Below, in pieces: positions 17,739 through 24,912 of a DNA stretch of 64,000 bases. Source of the stretch: Falsiruegeria mediterranea M17 (GTDB taxonomy: Bacteria > Pseudomonadota > Alphaproteobacteria > Rhodobacterales > Rhodobacteraceae); assembly GCF_900302455.1 (NCBI RefSeq), contig NZ_ONZG01000010.1, positions 144,402-208,401 on the forward strand, in the 5' to 3' direction. Made by a program: the position numbers and the translations under genes. The notes under the pieces were generated by a model. The model saw nothing but the letters and a program-made list of their open reading frames with translations, made no database searches and was not told the origin of the DNA. How positions within the stretch are numbered: position 1 is the first letter of the stretch; every line of letters starts with the position of its first letter.

Positions 17739-18428
17739 TTACGCGTCATCTCCGCTCGGCTGATTTGCGCCAAAGACCTGCACGATGTTCCAGTTCTTTT
17801 TCTGCTTGGTCAGCCAGCCAACATCCAACAGCGTTTCAAGCGAAACGCCGGTGCCGCAATTGGCGGTGCAATCACTCGTCACGATGGGCCTTGGGTTGAA
17901 TTTCACGTAGCGCTCGACCCCGTCACGGTCGCGATCAAGGTATACGGTTTCGACGATGAAGACGAAGTATCCATCCTCGGTCGCTTTTTCGAACACCTTG
18001 TCCCGACATCTCTCGCGCATGTTTTCCCGCTCGGCCGTCTGGCGGAAAATCTTGTCCAACGAGATAGAATACACGTGTTCATCAAAGTGGAACCATTCCC
18101 AAATGCTCTGCTGCGCGACAGTTTCGCTTTGCCCCATCGCCCAATGCACGCTTTCACCAAGATAGTTGAAGACGGTCAGGTTCACTGCATTAGGGTGAGA
18201 AATGAACTGTTGGCCATAAAGGCTGCAAATCGCATTGTCGGCAAAGGTCTTTGACGGACCGTGATAGGCAAAGGCGTCACCCGGTTTGGGTTCGTTCACA
18301 TGGGCGGCATCCACCAGTTTGAAATGATACCTCAGATCCAGGTGGTCGGCGTCCAGAACGCTTTTTCGGGACACACCAAAGATGACGATCAGCCCGACGA
18401 GGGCCACGAACAATATCTTACGTGACAT
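17739..18428 (-). CDS. Membrane-anchored protein of unknown function, partner of Cys-rich peptide
   Basis: 229 residues from ATG 18428 (MSRKILFVALVGLIVIFGV), preceded by GAGG seven bases upstream. A GTG four codons earlier overlaps that ribosome site. One N-terminal transmembrane anchor is followed by a soluble domain facing the periplasm, with Cys in AICSLYG, ERCRDK and SDCTANCGTG. An aspartate-rich loop VYLDRDRDGVERY resembles a calcium-binding DxDxDG element. No family is recognised. Its ribosome site overlaps the stop codon of the upstream 37-residue Cys-rich peptide gene, so the two are almost certainly translated from one message. Confidence 0.75.
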   Translation of the reverse strand: MSRKILFVALVGLIVIFGVSRKSVLDADHLDLRYHFKLVDAAHVNEPKPGDAFAYHGPSKTFADNAICSLYGQQFISHPNAVNLTVFNYLGESVHWAMGQSETVAQQSIWEWFHFDEHVYSISLDKIFRQTAERENMRERCRDKVFEKATEDGYFVFIVETVYLDRDRDGVERYVKFNPRPIVTSDCTANCGTGVSLETLLDVGWLTKQKKNWNIVQVFGANQPSGDDA

Positions 18429-18436
18429 GGCGGGCC

Positions 18437-18550
18437 TCACTTAGGACAGCACAAGCTGCCGCCGCAGTTGTAGTAACCAGGCGGACACGCAAGTGCGATT
18501 GAGGGTAGAATGACGAACAGGCCCAAAAGGGCCGCAGCAATCAGTTTCAT
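18437..18550 (-). CDS. 37-residue secreted cysteine-rich peptide
   Basis: The reading frame starts at ATG 18550, with GGAG eight bases upstream. It encodes a signal peptide (MKLIAAALLGLFVILPSIALA, cleavage after the AxA-type ALA) and a mature 16-residue peptide, CPPGYYNCGGSLCCPK, with four cysteines that could form two disulfides. Its TGA supplies part of the GAGG ribosome site for the membrane-anchored protein gene 8 bases downstream. A longer ORF in another frame (18441-18689) has no ribosome site or family resemblance and is the shadow. The function is unknown; a substrate or partner of the downstream protein is an inference from coupling. Confidence 0.7.
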   Translation of the reverse strand: MKLIAAALLGLFVILPSIALACPPGYYNCGGSLCCPK

Positions 18551-18809
18551 AGCAATAACTCCAACAAAATAATGCGCTCACCTTAGCACAATTTCTTGAA
18601 AACTCCGAATCTGGGGGCCCCGAAACGTCAACGCACAGTGAATTTAGCCTTTGTTCAAATCTGCGGCCTGACACCTGCAAGACACGCAAAAACGGACAAT
18701 TTCGACGCAGGGTTGAAATCGGTCAAGATCCGCCCAATGTCGGAACCTGTTGGAAACATGGCAAATTGACTTACCGACAGGGTGCTTGTGATGACAGAGA
18801 CGGTTTCTC

Positions 18810-19838
18810 GTGGTCGGGGTTGAAACGCGACACAAACCCCGCCTTCATGGGTTGGACGCAGCCCGATTTCTGGCCTTTTGTGGCATGGTTCTCGTCAACT
18901 TCCGCATCGCCGCCGAAGTTGCCCCTGGCCCCGATTGGGCCAATGTTCTGATCAACAGCCTTGAGGGCCGGGCGGCCGCTTTGTTTGTTGTGCTGGCCGG
19001 GGTCGGTGTCACTTTGGGCAAGCCAACCCCCTGGCTGATGGCGAAACGCGCGACGTTTCTGTTTGTCGTTGGCATGTTGAACATGACCATCTTTGACGCG
19101 GACATCCTGCATTTCTATGCGCTCTACTTCGTGGTCGCGATCCCATTTTTGACCAGCAGCAATCGCACCCTTTGGATCGGCGCGATCGGCATCGTCGTCG
19201 CATCTCTGCTGATCCACGGCATCCTGGACTATGATGCCGGTTGGGATTGGGACGCGCTGGTCTACAACGATTTGTGGACCCTGCCCGGTTTTTTGCGCAA
19301 TGCGTTCTTCAACGGCTGGCATCCGGTTTTGCCCTGGGCTGCATTCCTGCTCATCGGAATGGCACTTGGCCGCAGTGATCTGGGCAAGCGATGCACCCAG
19401 CATCGGCTCATCCTGTGGGGGTTGGCTGCAGCGATCTTTGCGCTGGTGCCACAGGACCTGACCCAAGACCCGGACTTGCAAGCTCTGCTGGGAACCGAAT
19501 CCATTCCGCCTGGCCCTTTCTACATCATGGCTGGCACAGGCACGGCCTGTGTGGTTATTGGCCTGACGCTCAAGCTTATACCCGCACTGGACCGGTTGCA
19601 TATGTCCCCGCTTCTAACCGCACCGGGCAAGCAGACCCTGACACTCTACGTGGCGCACATTCTCATCGGCATGGGCACGTTGGAGGAGTTGGGGTTGCTG
19701 GGCGGTTCCCTCACCGCGCCACAGATCACCTGGATCGGACTGGGATTTGCGGCAGCAACATCGATCTATGCCCTGCTGTGGTTTCGCCTCTTCCGTCGCG
19801 GCCCGTTGGAGGCCATCATGCGCAAATTGACCGGATGA
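18810..19838 (+). CDS. DUF418-type multispanning membrane protein
   Basis: 342 residues. The N-terminal RLHGLDAARFLAFCGMVLVNF is the hallmark of the DUF418/heparan-glucosaminide acetyltransferase-like superfamily, followed by 8-10 hydrophobic helices and a C-terminal GKQTLTLYVAHILIGMG segment. Members may transfer acyl groups across the membrane; the substrate here is unknown. The frame has an upstream stop at 18792, so GTG 18810 is the earliest start; its ribosome site is weak, leaving the exact start uncertain. LysE gene follows 27 bases later. Confidence 0.8.
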   Translation: MVGVETRHKPRLHGLDAARFLAFCGMVLVNFRIAAEVAPGPDWANVLINSLEGRAAALFVVLAGVGVTLGKPTPWLMAKRATFLFVVGMLNMTIFDADILHFYALYFVVAIPFLTSSNRTLWIGAIGIVVASLLIHGILDYDAGWDWDALVYNDLWTLPGFLRNAFFNGWHPVLPWAAFLLIGMALGRSDLGKRCTQHRLILWGLAAAIFALVPQDLTQDPDLQALLGTESIPPGPFYIMAGTGTACVVIGLTLKLIPALDRLHMSPLLTAPGKQTLTLYVAHILIGMGTLEELGLLGGSLTAPQITWIGLGFAAATSIYALLWFRLFRRGPLEAIMRKLTG

Positions 19839-19865
19839 TTCCGACCGTTTGCAGAGAGACCCCGC

Positions 19866-20495
19866 ATGTCCTTTGATCTTTGGCTCGCTTTTGCCGCTGC
19901 CTCGACCGCATTGTTGCTGATACCGGGGCCAACTGTCCTGTTGGTTCTAAGCTATGCCCTGTCCAAGGGACGCCCTGTCGCCGTTGCTTCGGCCACGGGC
20001 GTGGCGTTGGGGGATCTGATTGCCATGTCAGCCTCGCTTGCCGGGTTGGGCGCTTTGGTGTTGGCGTCGGCCACGCTCTTTACGGCACTGAAATGGGTCG
20101 GGGCGGCCTATCTGCTGTGGTTGGGATTCAAACTTTTGCGATCGGCGCCGTCACAAGGCATGGGCACCGTTGCGACCGGCAAGGATGTCACCCCGCGCAG
20201 CGTGTTCGTGCATGCCGCTGCCGTAACGGCGCTGAATCCAAAATCCATCGCCTTCTTCATCGCCTTTGTGCCGCAATTCCTGCGCCCATCGGAACCTCTG
20301 CTGCCGCAGTTTGCGATCTTGATCGCGACCTTTGTTGGTCTGGCAGGGTTCAACGCACTTGCCTATGCCCTGCTGGCGGACAAGCTGCGCCAGTGGATCG
20401 ACCGCCCATCGGTAATTACGGGCCTGACCCGCTTTGGGGGTGTCACATTGATGGGGATGGGACTGGCAACCGCATTCCTGCGCCGCCCGGCCTGA
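19866..20495 (+). CDS. LysE/RhtB family amino-acid exporter
   Basis: 209 residues with about six transmembrane helices. The N-terminal segment LLIPGPTVLLVLSYALSKGR is the LysE/RhtB signature (PGP followed by a basic loop), and the C-terminal half contains AVTALNPKSIAFFIAFVPQF, the second conserved NPK motif. Such proteins export amino acids or homoserine lactones by proton exchange. The substrate is not predictable. It lies 27 bases after the DUF418 gene in the same direction, so co-transcription is likely. Confidence 0.9.
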   Translation: MSFDLWLAFAAASTALLLIPGPTVLLVLSYALSKGRPVAVASATGVALGDLIAMSASLAGLGALVLASATLFTALKWVGAAYLLWLGFKLLRSAPSQGMGTVATGKDVTPRSVFVHAAAVTALNPKSIAFFIAFVPQFLRPSEPLLPQFAILIATFVGLAGFNALAYALLADKLRQWIDRPSVITGLTRFGGVTLMGMGLATAFLRRPA

Positions 20496-20499
20496 GCAC

Positions 20500-20673
20500 T
20501 TAGTCCTGTGCGTTTTCCTTTAGAAACCCCCGGATAAACCGGCGGATTTCGCGCGCCGCACTGGTATCCAGCTCTTTGCATAGATCGACAAATGCGTCCC
20601 GTTCGGATTTGTCCAAACGCAGAACCAGTTGCGCGTTCTTCTTGCTCGACGACTTGCTGTCTTTTTTCTTCAC
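20500..20673 (-). CDS. 57-residue ribbon-helix-helix (CopG/Arc-like) protein
   Basis: GTG at 20673 is the only start in the frame (an in-frame TAG lies five codons upstream). A Lys/Ser-rich tail (MKKKDSKSSSKKN) precedes a beta strand QLVLRLDKSE, helix RDAFVDLCKELD and helix AAREIRRFIRGFLKEN, the pattern of a ribbon-helix-helix DNA-binding dimer. It is convergent with the LysE gene (4-base gap). A 12-bp palindrome 56-67 bases upstream of its start is a candidate autoregulatory operator. Confidence 0.6.
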   Translation of the reverse strand: MKKKDSKSSSKKNAQLVLRLDKSERDAFVDLCKELDTSAAREIRRFIRGFLKENAQD

Positions 20674-20728
20674 CGTGTCCGCGCCCTATGCGATTTTTCA
20701 TGGGTATCTTGATTCATTTCGATATACT

Positions 20729-20740
20729 TTGTATATACAA
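20729..20740. promoter_or_regulatory. 12-bp palindrome between small divergent genes
   Basis: TTGTATATACAA is a perfect palindrome in an AT-rich 121-base gap. Outer arms ATTCATT (20712-20718) and AATGAAT (20739-20745) add a second dyad. It lies between the start of the RHH gene (minus strand) and the possible 40-residue ORF (plus strand). It is a candidate operator; the TATA-rich core may also act as a promoter -10 element. Confidence 0.45.
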
Positions 20741-20794
20741 TGAATAGCAAATCCATATTACCGAACACTAACAACAGAAAAGAGCAGAAAGCAA

Positions 20795-20917
20795 ATGAAC
20801 CTATTGGCCGCATCATCCCTTCTTGTACAGGACCGCCGCGATTGGCGCAGGCCACACCTGTTGTGGCTGCCATCCAGCCTCTACCGCTCGTACCTCAGCA
20901 AGAAGGACAAGAAATAA
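20795..20917 (+). CDS. Possible 40-residue basic peptide
   Basis: ATG 20795 opens a 40-codon frame upstream of apt, beginning MNLLAASSLLVQDRRDWRR and ending SKKDKK. It is rich in Arg, Lys, Leu and Trp. The ribosome site is weak (AGCAGAAAG). It may be a real small protein or an upstream leader for apt, 101 bases before the apt start; the support is only its open frame and position downstream of an AT-rich promoter-like stretch. Confidence 0.35.
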   Translation: MNLLAASSLLVQDRRDWRRPHLLWLPSSLYRSYLSKKDKK

Positions 20918-21018
20918 GTCACGCCAGCTCAAACGCTGTCCAGCGTGACCTCTTGACCCTTGCAAGCCGATCCCACATCGGCCAAACCCCCGCTCAACTG
21001 ACCTGATCGGGGGCCATC

Positions 21019-21558
21019 ATGCCAAAGAAGACATCCGTCCAAGATTACATTCGCACCATCGTGGATTTCCCCCACGAAGGGATCATGTTCCGCGATGTGA
21101 CAACTCTCTTTGCCGATCCGCGTGGGTTCCGCATGGCCATCGACCAGATGCTGCACCCCTATGCGGGCGAGCAGATCGACAAGGTCGTTGGGCTTGAGGC
21201 ACGCGGGTTTATCCTGGGCGGCGCCATTGCCCACCAATTGAGCGTGGGTTTTGTCCCGATCCGCAAAAAGGGCAAGTTGCCCGGCACCACCATCAGCCAA
21301 GACTACAAACTGGAATACGGCGAAGCGATCGTCGAGATCCATGATGACGCCATCCAACCGGGTGAAAAGATTCTTGTTGTCGACGATCTGCTCGCCACTG
21401 GCGGCACGGCCGAGGCGGGCATCAAACTGATCGAACGACTGGGCGGCGAGATCGTGTCGTGCTCTTTCATCGTCGATTTGCCTGATCTGGGCGGCCGCAA
21501 ACGATTGGAAGAGATGGGCATGGACGCGCACGTCCTGTGCGCGTTTGAGGGCGAATAA
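21019..21558 (+). CDS. apt: Adenine phosphoribosyltransferase
   Basis: It converts adenine and PRPP to AMP in the cytosol. 179 residues, standard length. The PRPP-binding motif is [12 protein letters not shown], the flexible loop region is [10 protein letters not shown], and [10 protein letters not shown] is the conserved adenine-side segment. GGGGG precedes the ATG. Together with mtnP at 16781 it completes adenine recycling from methylthioadenosine, though the two genes are separated by unrelated genes and are not one operon. Confidence 0.96.
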   Translation: MPKKTSVQDYIRTIVDFPHEGIMFRDVTTLFADPRGFRMAIDQMLHPYAGEQIDKVVGLEARGFILGGAIAHQLSVGFVPIRKKGKLPGTTISQDYKLEYGEAIVEIHDDAIQPGEKILVVDDLLATGGTAEAGIKLIERLGGEIVSCSFIVDLPDLGGRKRLEEMGMDAHVLCAFEGE

Positions 21559-21724
21559 GCCCCGAATTTGTCACAAGATCGTGACTGGACGCCTCTGTCT
21601 TGCGCGGCTTAGCGCAGGACACCACCGGTTCAAGGAAAGAAACCTCGGGATCGCTCTGATCCGGTTCTGACCCCCCTCCGTACCCTTCGCATTGCCACTG
21701 ACGGCATGACATGGAGGATACCTT

Positions 21725-22207
21725 ATGTTTCGCAAAATCGCACTGACCGCCGCCGCCACCGCCATCGCAGCCACCGCCGCTTTTGCCGGCAGCTCATCCA
21801 AAGACATCGTCGACACCGCCGTGGGCGCAGGGGACTTCGGTACCCTCGTGGCTGCCGTTCAGGCTGCTGATTTGGTGGACGTTCTGAAGGGGGATGGCCC
21901 GTTCACCGTTTTTGCCCCGACCGATGCGGCCTTTGCCGCGCTGCCTGAGGGCACGGTCGAGAACCTGTTGAAGCCTGAAAACAAGGATCAGCTGATCGCA
22001 ATCCTTACCTATCACGTGGTGCCGGGCAAGGTTATGTCGACCGACCTGAGCGACGACATGAAAGCCGCAACCGTACAGGGCGGCAAGGTCACCATTGATC
22101 TGGACAACGGCGTGATGGTGAATGACGCAACCGTTGTGGCCGCAGACATCGACGCCAGCAACGGCGTGATCCACGTGATCGACAAGGTCATTCTGCCCAG
22201 CTCGTAA
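21725..22207 (+). CDS. Secreted fasciclin (FAS1) domain protein
   Basis: 160 residues with an Ala-rich signal peptide cleaved near AAFA. The remainder is a single FAS1 domain: the H1 motif [18 protein letters not shown] and the H2 region [16 protein letters not shown], with YHVVPGK between. Bacterial FAS1 proteins are periplasmic or surface adhesins or matrix proteins. GGAG lies upstream of the ATG. It is monocistronic and convergent with the LysR gene. Confidence 0.9.
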   Translation: MFRKIALTAAATAIAATAAFAGSSSKDIVDTAVGAGDFGTLVAAVQAADLVDVLKGDGPFTVFAPTDAAFAALPEGTVENLLKPENKDQLIAILTYHVVPGKVMSTDLSDDMKAATVQGGKVTIDLDNGVMVNDATVVAADIDASNGVIHVIDKVILPSS

Positions 22208-22215
22208 ATCTGTTT

Positions 22216-22239
22216 GGGGCGGCTTAATTGGGTCGCCCC
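22216..22239. terminator. Hairpin between convergent genes
   Basis: GGGGCG/CGCCCC stem with a 12-base loop, 8 bases after the fasciclin stop and overlapping the 3' end of the LysR gene. TGTTT flanks one side. A plausible shared terminator. Confidence 0.4.
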
Positions 22240-23144
22240 TCCCCCTCTCCCATCCCGATCATCCAGTCGCGCACCTGCTCGGCCTGCGGGATGAGCGGGA
22301 CGGTTTTGGACCAGACCAGGTAAAAGCCCTTGCCGGTCTTCCAGGCCCAATCTGCTTTGGCTGCGAGCAACCCCTGCTCGATCAGCCGCCGGGTCACATG
22401 GCGCCAGCCAAAGGCAAAGCCTTCGCCTGCCATTGCCGCCTGCAACACCAACGCATAGTCATTCAACCTGAGCCCCGCCTTTGGCGCTTGCGCCGGGATG
22501 TCGTGATGCGCGAACCAGGCTTGCCAGGCGGGCCGTTCCCGCACCGGCTCTTCCAGATGGATCAACCGCTCATGCAACAAATTGGCTGGCGTGGCCAGGT
22601 TCACTGCAGCCGCCATCACCTGTGGGCTGGCGATGGGAGAGATGACTTCGTGAGCGATCAAGGCAGAATGGACACCGGGCCATGATCCATCGCCCCGCCT
22701 TATGGCAAGACTGATTCCCTCGGCGTCTATGTCGGGCTCACGGTCACTGGTTTGCACACGCAGATCGATGCCTGGATGGCTGTCATGGAATTGCTGTAGG
22801 CGCGGCACCATCCAATAGTTGGCAAAGGCCGAGCTGACCGACACCGTCACATGATCATTGCGACCACGCTGATGCACTTCACGCGCAGACTGCAAGATGC
22901 GGGTCAAAGCGGCGGAAACGTCTGAAAACAAACGTTCTCCGGCGTGGGTCAGCCCCACTTTGCGGTGCGCCCGATCGAAGAGCAGGACACCCAGAGAGGC
23001 CTCAAGCTGTGCGATGGACGCGCTGACGGCGGGCTGCTGCACATTCAACTCGGCAGCCGCACGGGTGAACGACCCGTGCCGCGCGGCGGCTTCGAACACG
23101 ATGAGGTGGCGGGGGGATGTGACGAGTTTCCAGAGCTCTTGCAT
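22224..23144 (-). CDS. LysR-type transcriptional regulator (GcvA-like)
   Basis: 306 residues. The N-terminal winged helix-turn-helix HLIVFEAAARHGSFTRAAAELNVQQPAVSASIAQLE is of the GcvA/AmpR-like LysR branch, followed by a substrate-binding domain (about 95-300). It is divergent from the MttB-like gene with 91 bases between the starts, the classical layout for a LysR protein controlling its neighbour. The ligand is probably a methylated amine or betaine if it regulates that pathway (inference). Confidence 0.9.
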   Translation of the reverse strand: MQELWKLVTSPRHLIVFEAAARHGSFTRAAAELNVQQPAVSASIAQLEASLGVLLFDRAHRKVGLTHAGERLFSDVSAALTRILQSAREVHQRGRNDHVTVSVSSAFANYWMVPRLQQFHDSHPGIDLRVQTSDREPDIDAEGISLAIRRGDGSWPGVHSALIAHEVISPIASPQVMAAAVNLATPANLLHERLIHLEEPVRERPAWQAWFAHHDIPAQAPKAGLRLNDYALVLQAAMAGEGFAFGWRHVTRRLIEQGLLAAKADWAWKTGKGFYLVWSKTVPLIPQAEQVRDWMIGMGEGEGRPN

Positions 23145-23149
23145 AACTC

Positions 23150-23166
23150 ATGCTTATCTAATGCAT
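23150..23166. promoter_or_regulatory. Candidate LysR binding site
   Basis: ATGC-N9-GCAT inverted repeat just upstream of the LysR start (23144) in the divergent gap to the MttB-like gene. Position and AT-rich centre suit a LysR site serving both directions; the spacing is not an exact T-N11-A match. Confidence 0.35.
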
Positions 23167-23235
23167 CAAGTTTTTCAACCGTCACAGGCGCGTTCCACCA
23201 CCCTAGTCTTACGCATCACCAAAGGGAGAGACCCC

Positions 23236-24756
23236 ATGGCCCGACGTGCCCGCGCCAGCCGCGCCCGCCAGACCGCAGAGATCGGAGCTCCGGCTTCGCC
23301 GCACATCCAGCGCAGCCTGCCGTTCTTTGATCCGCTGGACGAAGAGCAGATTGCCACGCTCGAGGCGCAAGTGGATTGGATCATGCAGGACGTGGGCATC
23401 GCCTTTCGCGACGATCCGGTGGCTTTGGATCTGTGGCGCGAGAACGGCGCCCGGATCGAAGAGGACACCGTGCGCGCAGATGCGGCCTGGATCCGGGATC
23501 TTTGCGCCAAGGCTCCCTCGCAGTTCACGCAGTTGGCCCGCAACCCCGAGCGATCGGTGATCATCGGCGGCACCCACCAGGTGTTCGCGCCGATCTATGG
23601 CGCGCCCTTTGTGCGCGATCTGGAAGGGGGCCGCCGCTATGGTGATATGACGGCGTTCGAGCAATTGGTGAAGCTCACCTATCTGCACCCCAATCTGCAC
23701 CACGGTGGCTTTGTCACTTGCGAGCCCTGCGACGTACCCGTCAGCAAGCGGCATCTGGATATGTTACTCGCCCACATGACGCTGAGCGACAAACCCCACC
23801 TGGGCGCGATCACTGAAATGAGCCGCGCACAGGACAGTGTGGATATGGCCGAGATCGTCTTTGGCGCGGATGTGATGGAGCAGAACTGCGTCATCATGGG
23901 GAACGTCAACACCAACTCGCCCTTGTTGGTGGACAAGGTGGTAACCGAGGCAATCCGCACCTATTGCGGGCGAGGCCAAGGCATTGTTGTTGTTCCCTTT
24001 ATTCTCTCTGGTGCAATGGGGCCAGTGTCGACCGCTGCCAGTGTGGCCCAGGCGATGGCCGAAGCGATGATGTGTTGTGCCTATGCGCAGATGATCCGCC
24101 CCGGCGCACCTTTTGTGCTGGGCAATTTCCTGAGTTCGATGTCGCTGAAATCCGGCGCGCCCACGTTTGGGATGCCCGAGCCGGTGATCTCGAATTATGC
24201 GATTGGTCAGTTGGCCCGTCGTGTCGGATTGCCTCTGCGCTGTGGCGGTTCGCTGACCGCGTCCAAGGTCGAGGATGCGCAGGCGGCGTATGAAAGTGCG
24301 GACTCTATGCATTCTACCATGCTGGCCGGTGGAAATTTCGTGCTGCATTCGGCCGGTTGGCTTGAGGGTGGGCTGTGCACCGGGTTTGAGAAGCTGATCA
24401 TGGATGCGGACCGGTTGGGTTCCTACCAAAAGGTGTTGAGCCAAGGATTGGATACCAGCGACGAGGCGCTTGCGCGGGACGCTTATGGCGAGGTCGCGCC
24501 GGGTGGGCATTTCCTGGGCTGTGATCACACGATGCGCAACTATCAGACCGCGTTTTACGAGCCTGCGCTCAGCGACAGCGAGAATGTCGAAAGCTGGGAG
24601 GAAGGGGGTTCCAAGGATATGCGCCGCCGCGCGTATGAACGCTGGAACGCGATGCTTGACGCTTATGAGGCTCCAGCCATGGAACAGGGGCTGCGCGAAG
24701 AACTGGCCGCATATGTCGCCCGCCGCAAGGAGGAGCTGCCGGATGCGTGGTACTGA
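23236..24756 (+). CDS. Trimethylamine methyltransferase (MttB) superfamily protein, non-pyrrolysine
   Basis: 506 residues from ATG 23236, preceded by GGGAGAG. A longer in-frame ORF from 22897 overlaps LysR and is not the gene. The protein matches the MttB superfamily layout: N-terminal RSLPFFDPLDEEQIATLEAQVDWIM region, a TIM-barrel core, and C-terminal Glu/Gly-rich DHTMRNYQTAFYEP. The frame is uninterrupted, with no in-frame amber codon, so it is a non-Pyl member. Characterised non-Pyl members demethylate glycine betaine or other quaternary amines using a corrinoid protein. No corrinoid-protein gene is adjacent. The gene precedes a GcvT-containing FAD dehydrogenase. Confidence 0.87.
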   Translation: MARRARASRARQTAEIGAPASPHIQRSLPFFDPLDEEQIATLEAQVDWIMQDVGIAFRDDPVALDLWRENGARIEEDTVRADAAWIRDLCAKAPSQFTQLARNPERSVIIGGTHQVFAPIYGAPFVRDLEGGRRYGDMTAFEQLVKLTYLHPNLHHGGFVTCEPCDVPVSKRHLDMLLAHMTLSDKPHLGAITEMSRAQDSVDMAEIVFGADVMEQNCVIMGNVNTNSPLLVDKVVTEAIRTYCGRGQGIVVVPFILSGAMGPVSTAASVAQAMAEAMMCCAYAQMIRPGAPFVLGNFLSSMSLKSGAPTFGMPEPVISNYAIGQLARRVGLPLRCGGSLTASKVEDAQAAYESADSMHSTMLAGGNFVLHSAGWLEGGLCTGFEKLIMDADRLGSYQKVLSQGLDTSDEALARDAYGEVAPGGHFLGCDHTMRNYQTAFYEPALSDSENVESWEEGGSKDMRRRAYERWNAMLDAYEAPAMEQGLREELAAYVARRKEELPDAWY

Positions 24757-24810
24757 GTTAACCCAATCTTCACGCATATGCTCAGGTGATGCCAAATCGC
24801 AAAATCGCCT

Positions 24811-24854
24811 GTGCACTAAGCGTGCACCATGCGTGCACAACCCGTGCACCGACT
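24811..24854. repeat. Four 11-bp GTGCAC iterons
   Basis: Four copies of the palindromic hexamer GTGCAC begin at 24811, 24822, 24833 and 24844, exactly 11 bases apart, separated by TAAGC, CATGC, AACCC and CGACT. One unit per helical turn places all copies on the same DNA face. The array is 59 bases upstream of the FAD/GcvT gene start and inside the 156-base gap after the MttB-like gene. It is a candidate cooperative regulator-binding site. Confidence 0.7.
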
Positions 24855-24912
24855 TTGCGCCACCGCTCCGCTTTCCCATTCGCCGTTTGCCCCAGAGCTG
24901 AGGACAACAGAA

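Noticed and set aside
18441..18689. 82-codon minus-strand ORF over the micropeptide gene
   Set aside because: No ribosome site and no recognisable features, whereas the other frame gives a signal peptide, a good ribosome site and coupling to the next gene.
21569..21584. GTCAC-AAGATC-GTGAC hairpin after apt
   Set aside because: The stem is only 5 bp and no T run follows, so I do not call it a terminator.
22897..23235. N-terminal extension of the MttB-like protein
   Set aside because: It would overlap the divergent LysR gene, while ATG 23236 has a strong ribosome site and fits family length.
23236..24756. Pyrrolysine-dependent trimethylamine methyltransferase
   Set aside because: The frame has no in-frame amber codon, and no pylTSBCD genes are seen, so a non-Pyl member is the right reading.
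24811..24854. CRISPR-like array
   Set aside because: Unit is only 11 bases with a 6-base repeat; no spacers of 30 bases and no cas genes.
24829..24912. Extended start of the GcvT-FAD protein through the iteron array
   Set aside because: ATG 24913 has GAGGA at proper spacing and begins where family similarity could start; the extension has no conserved features.
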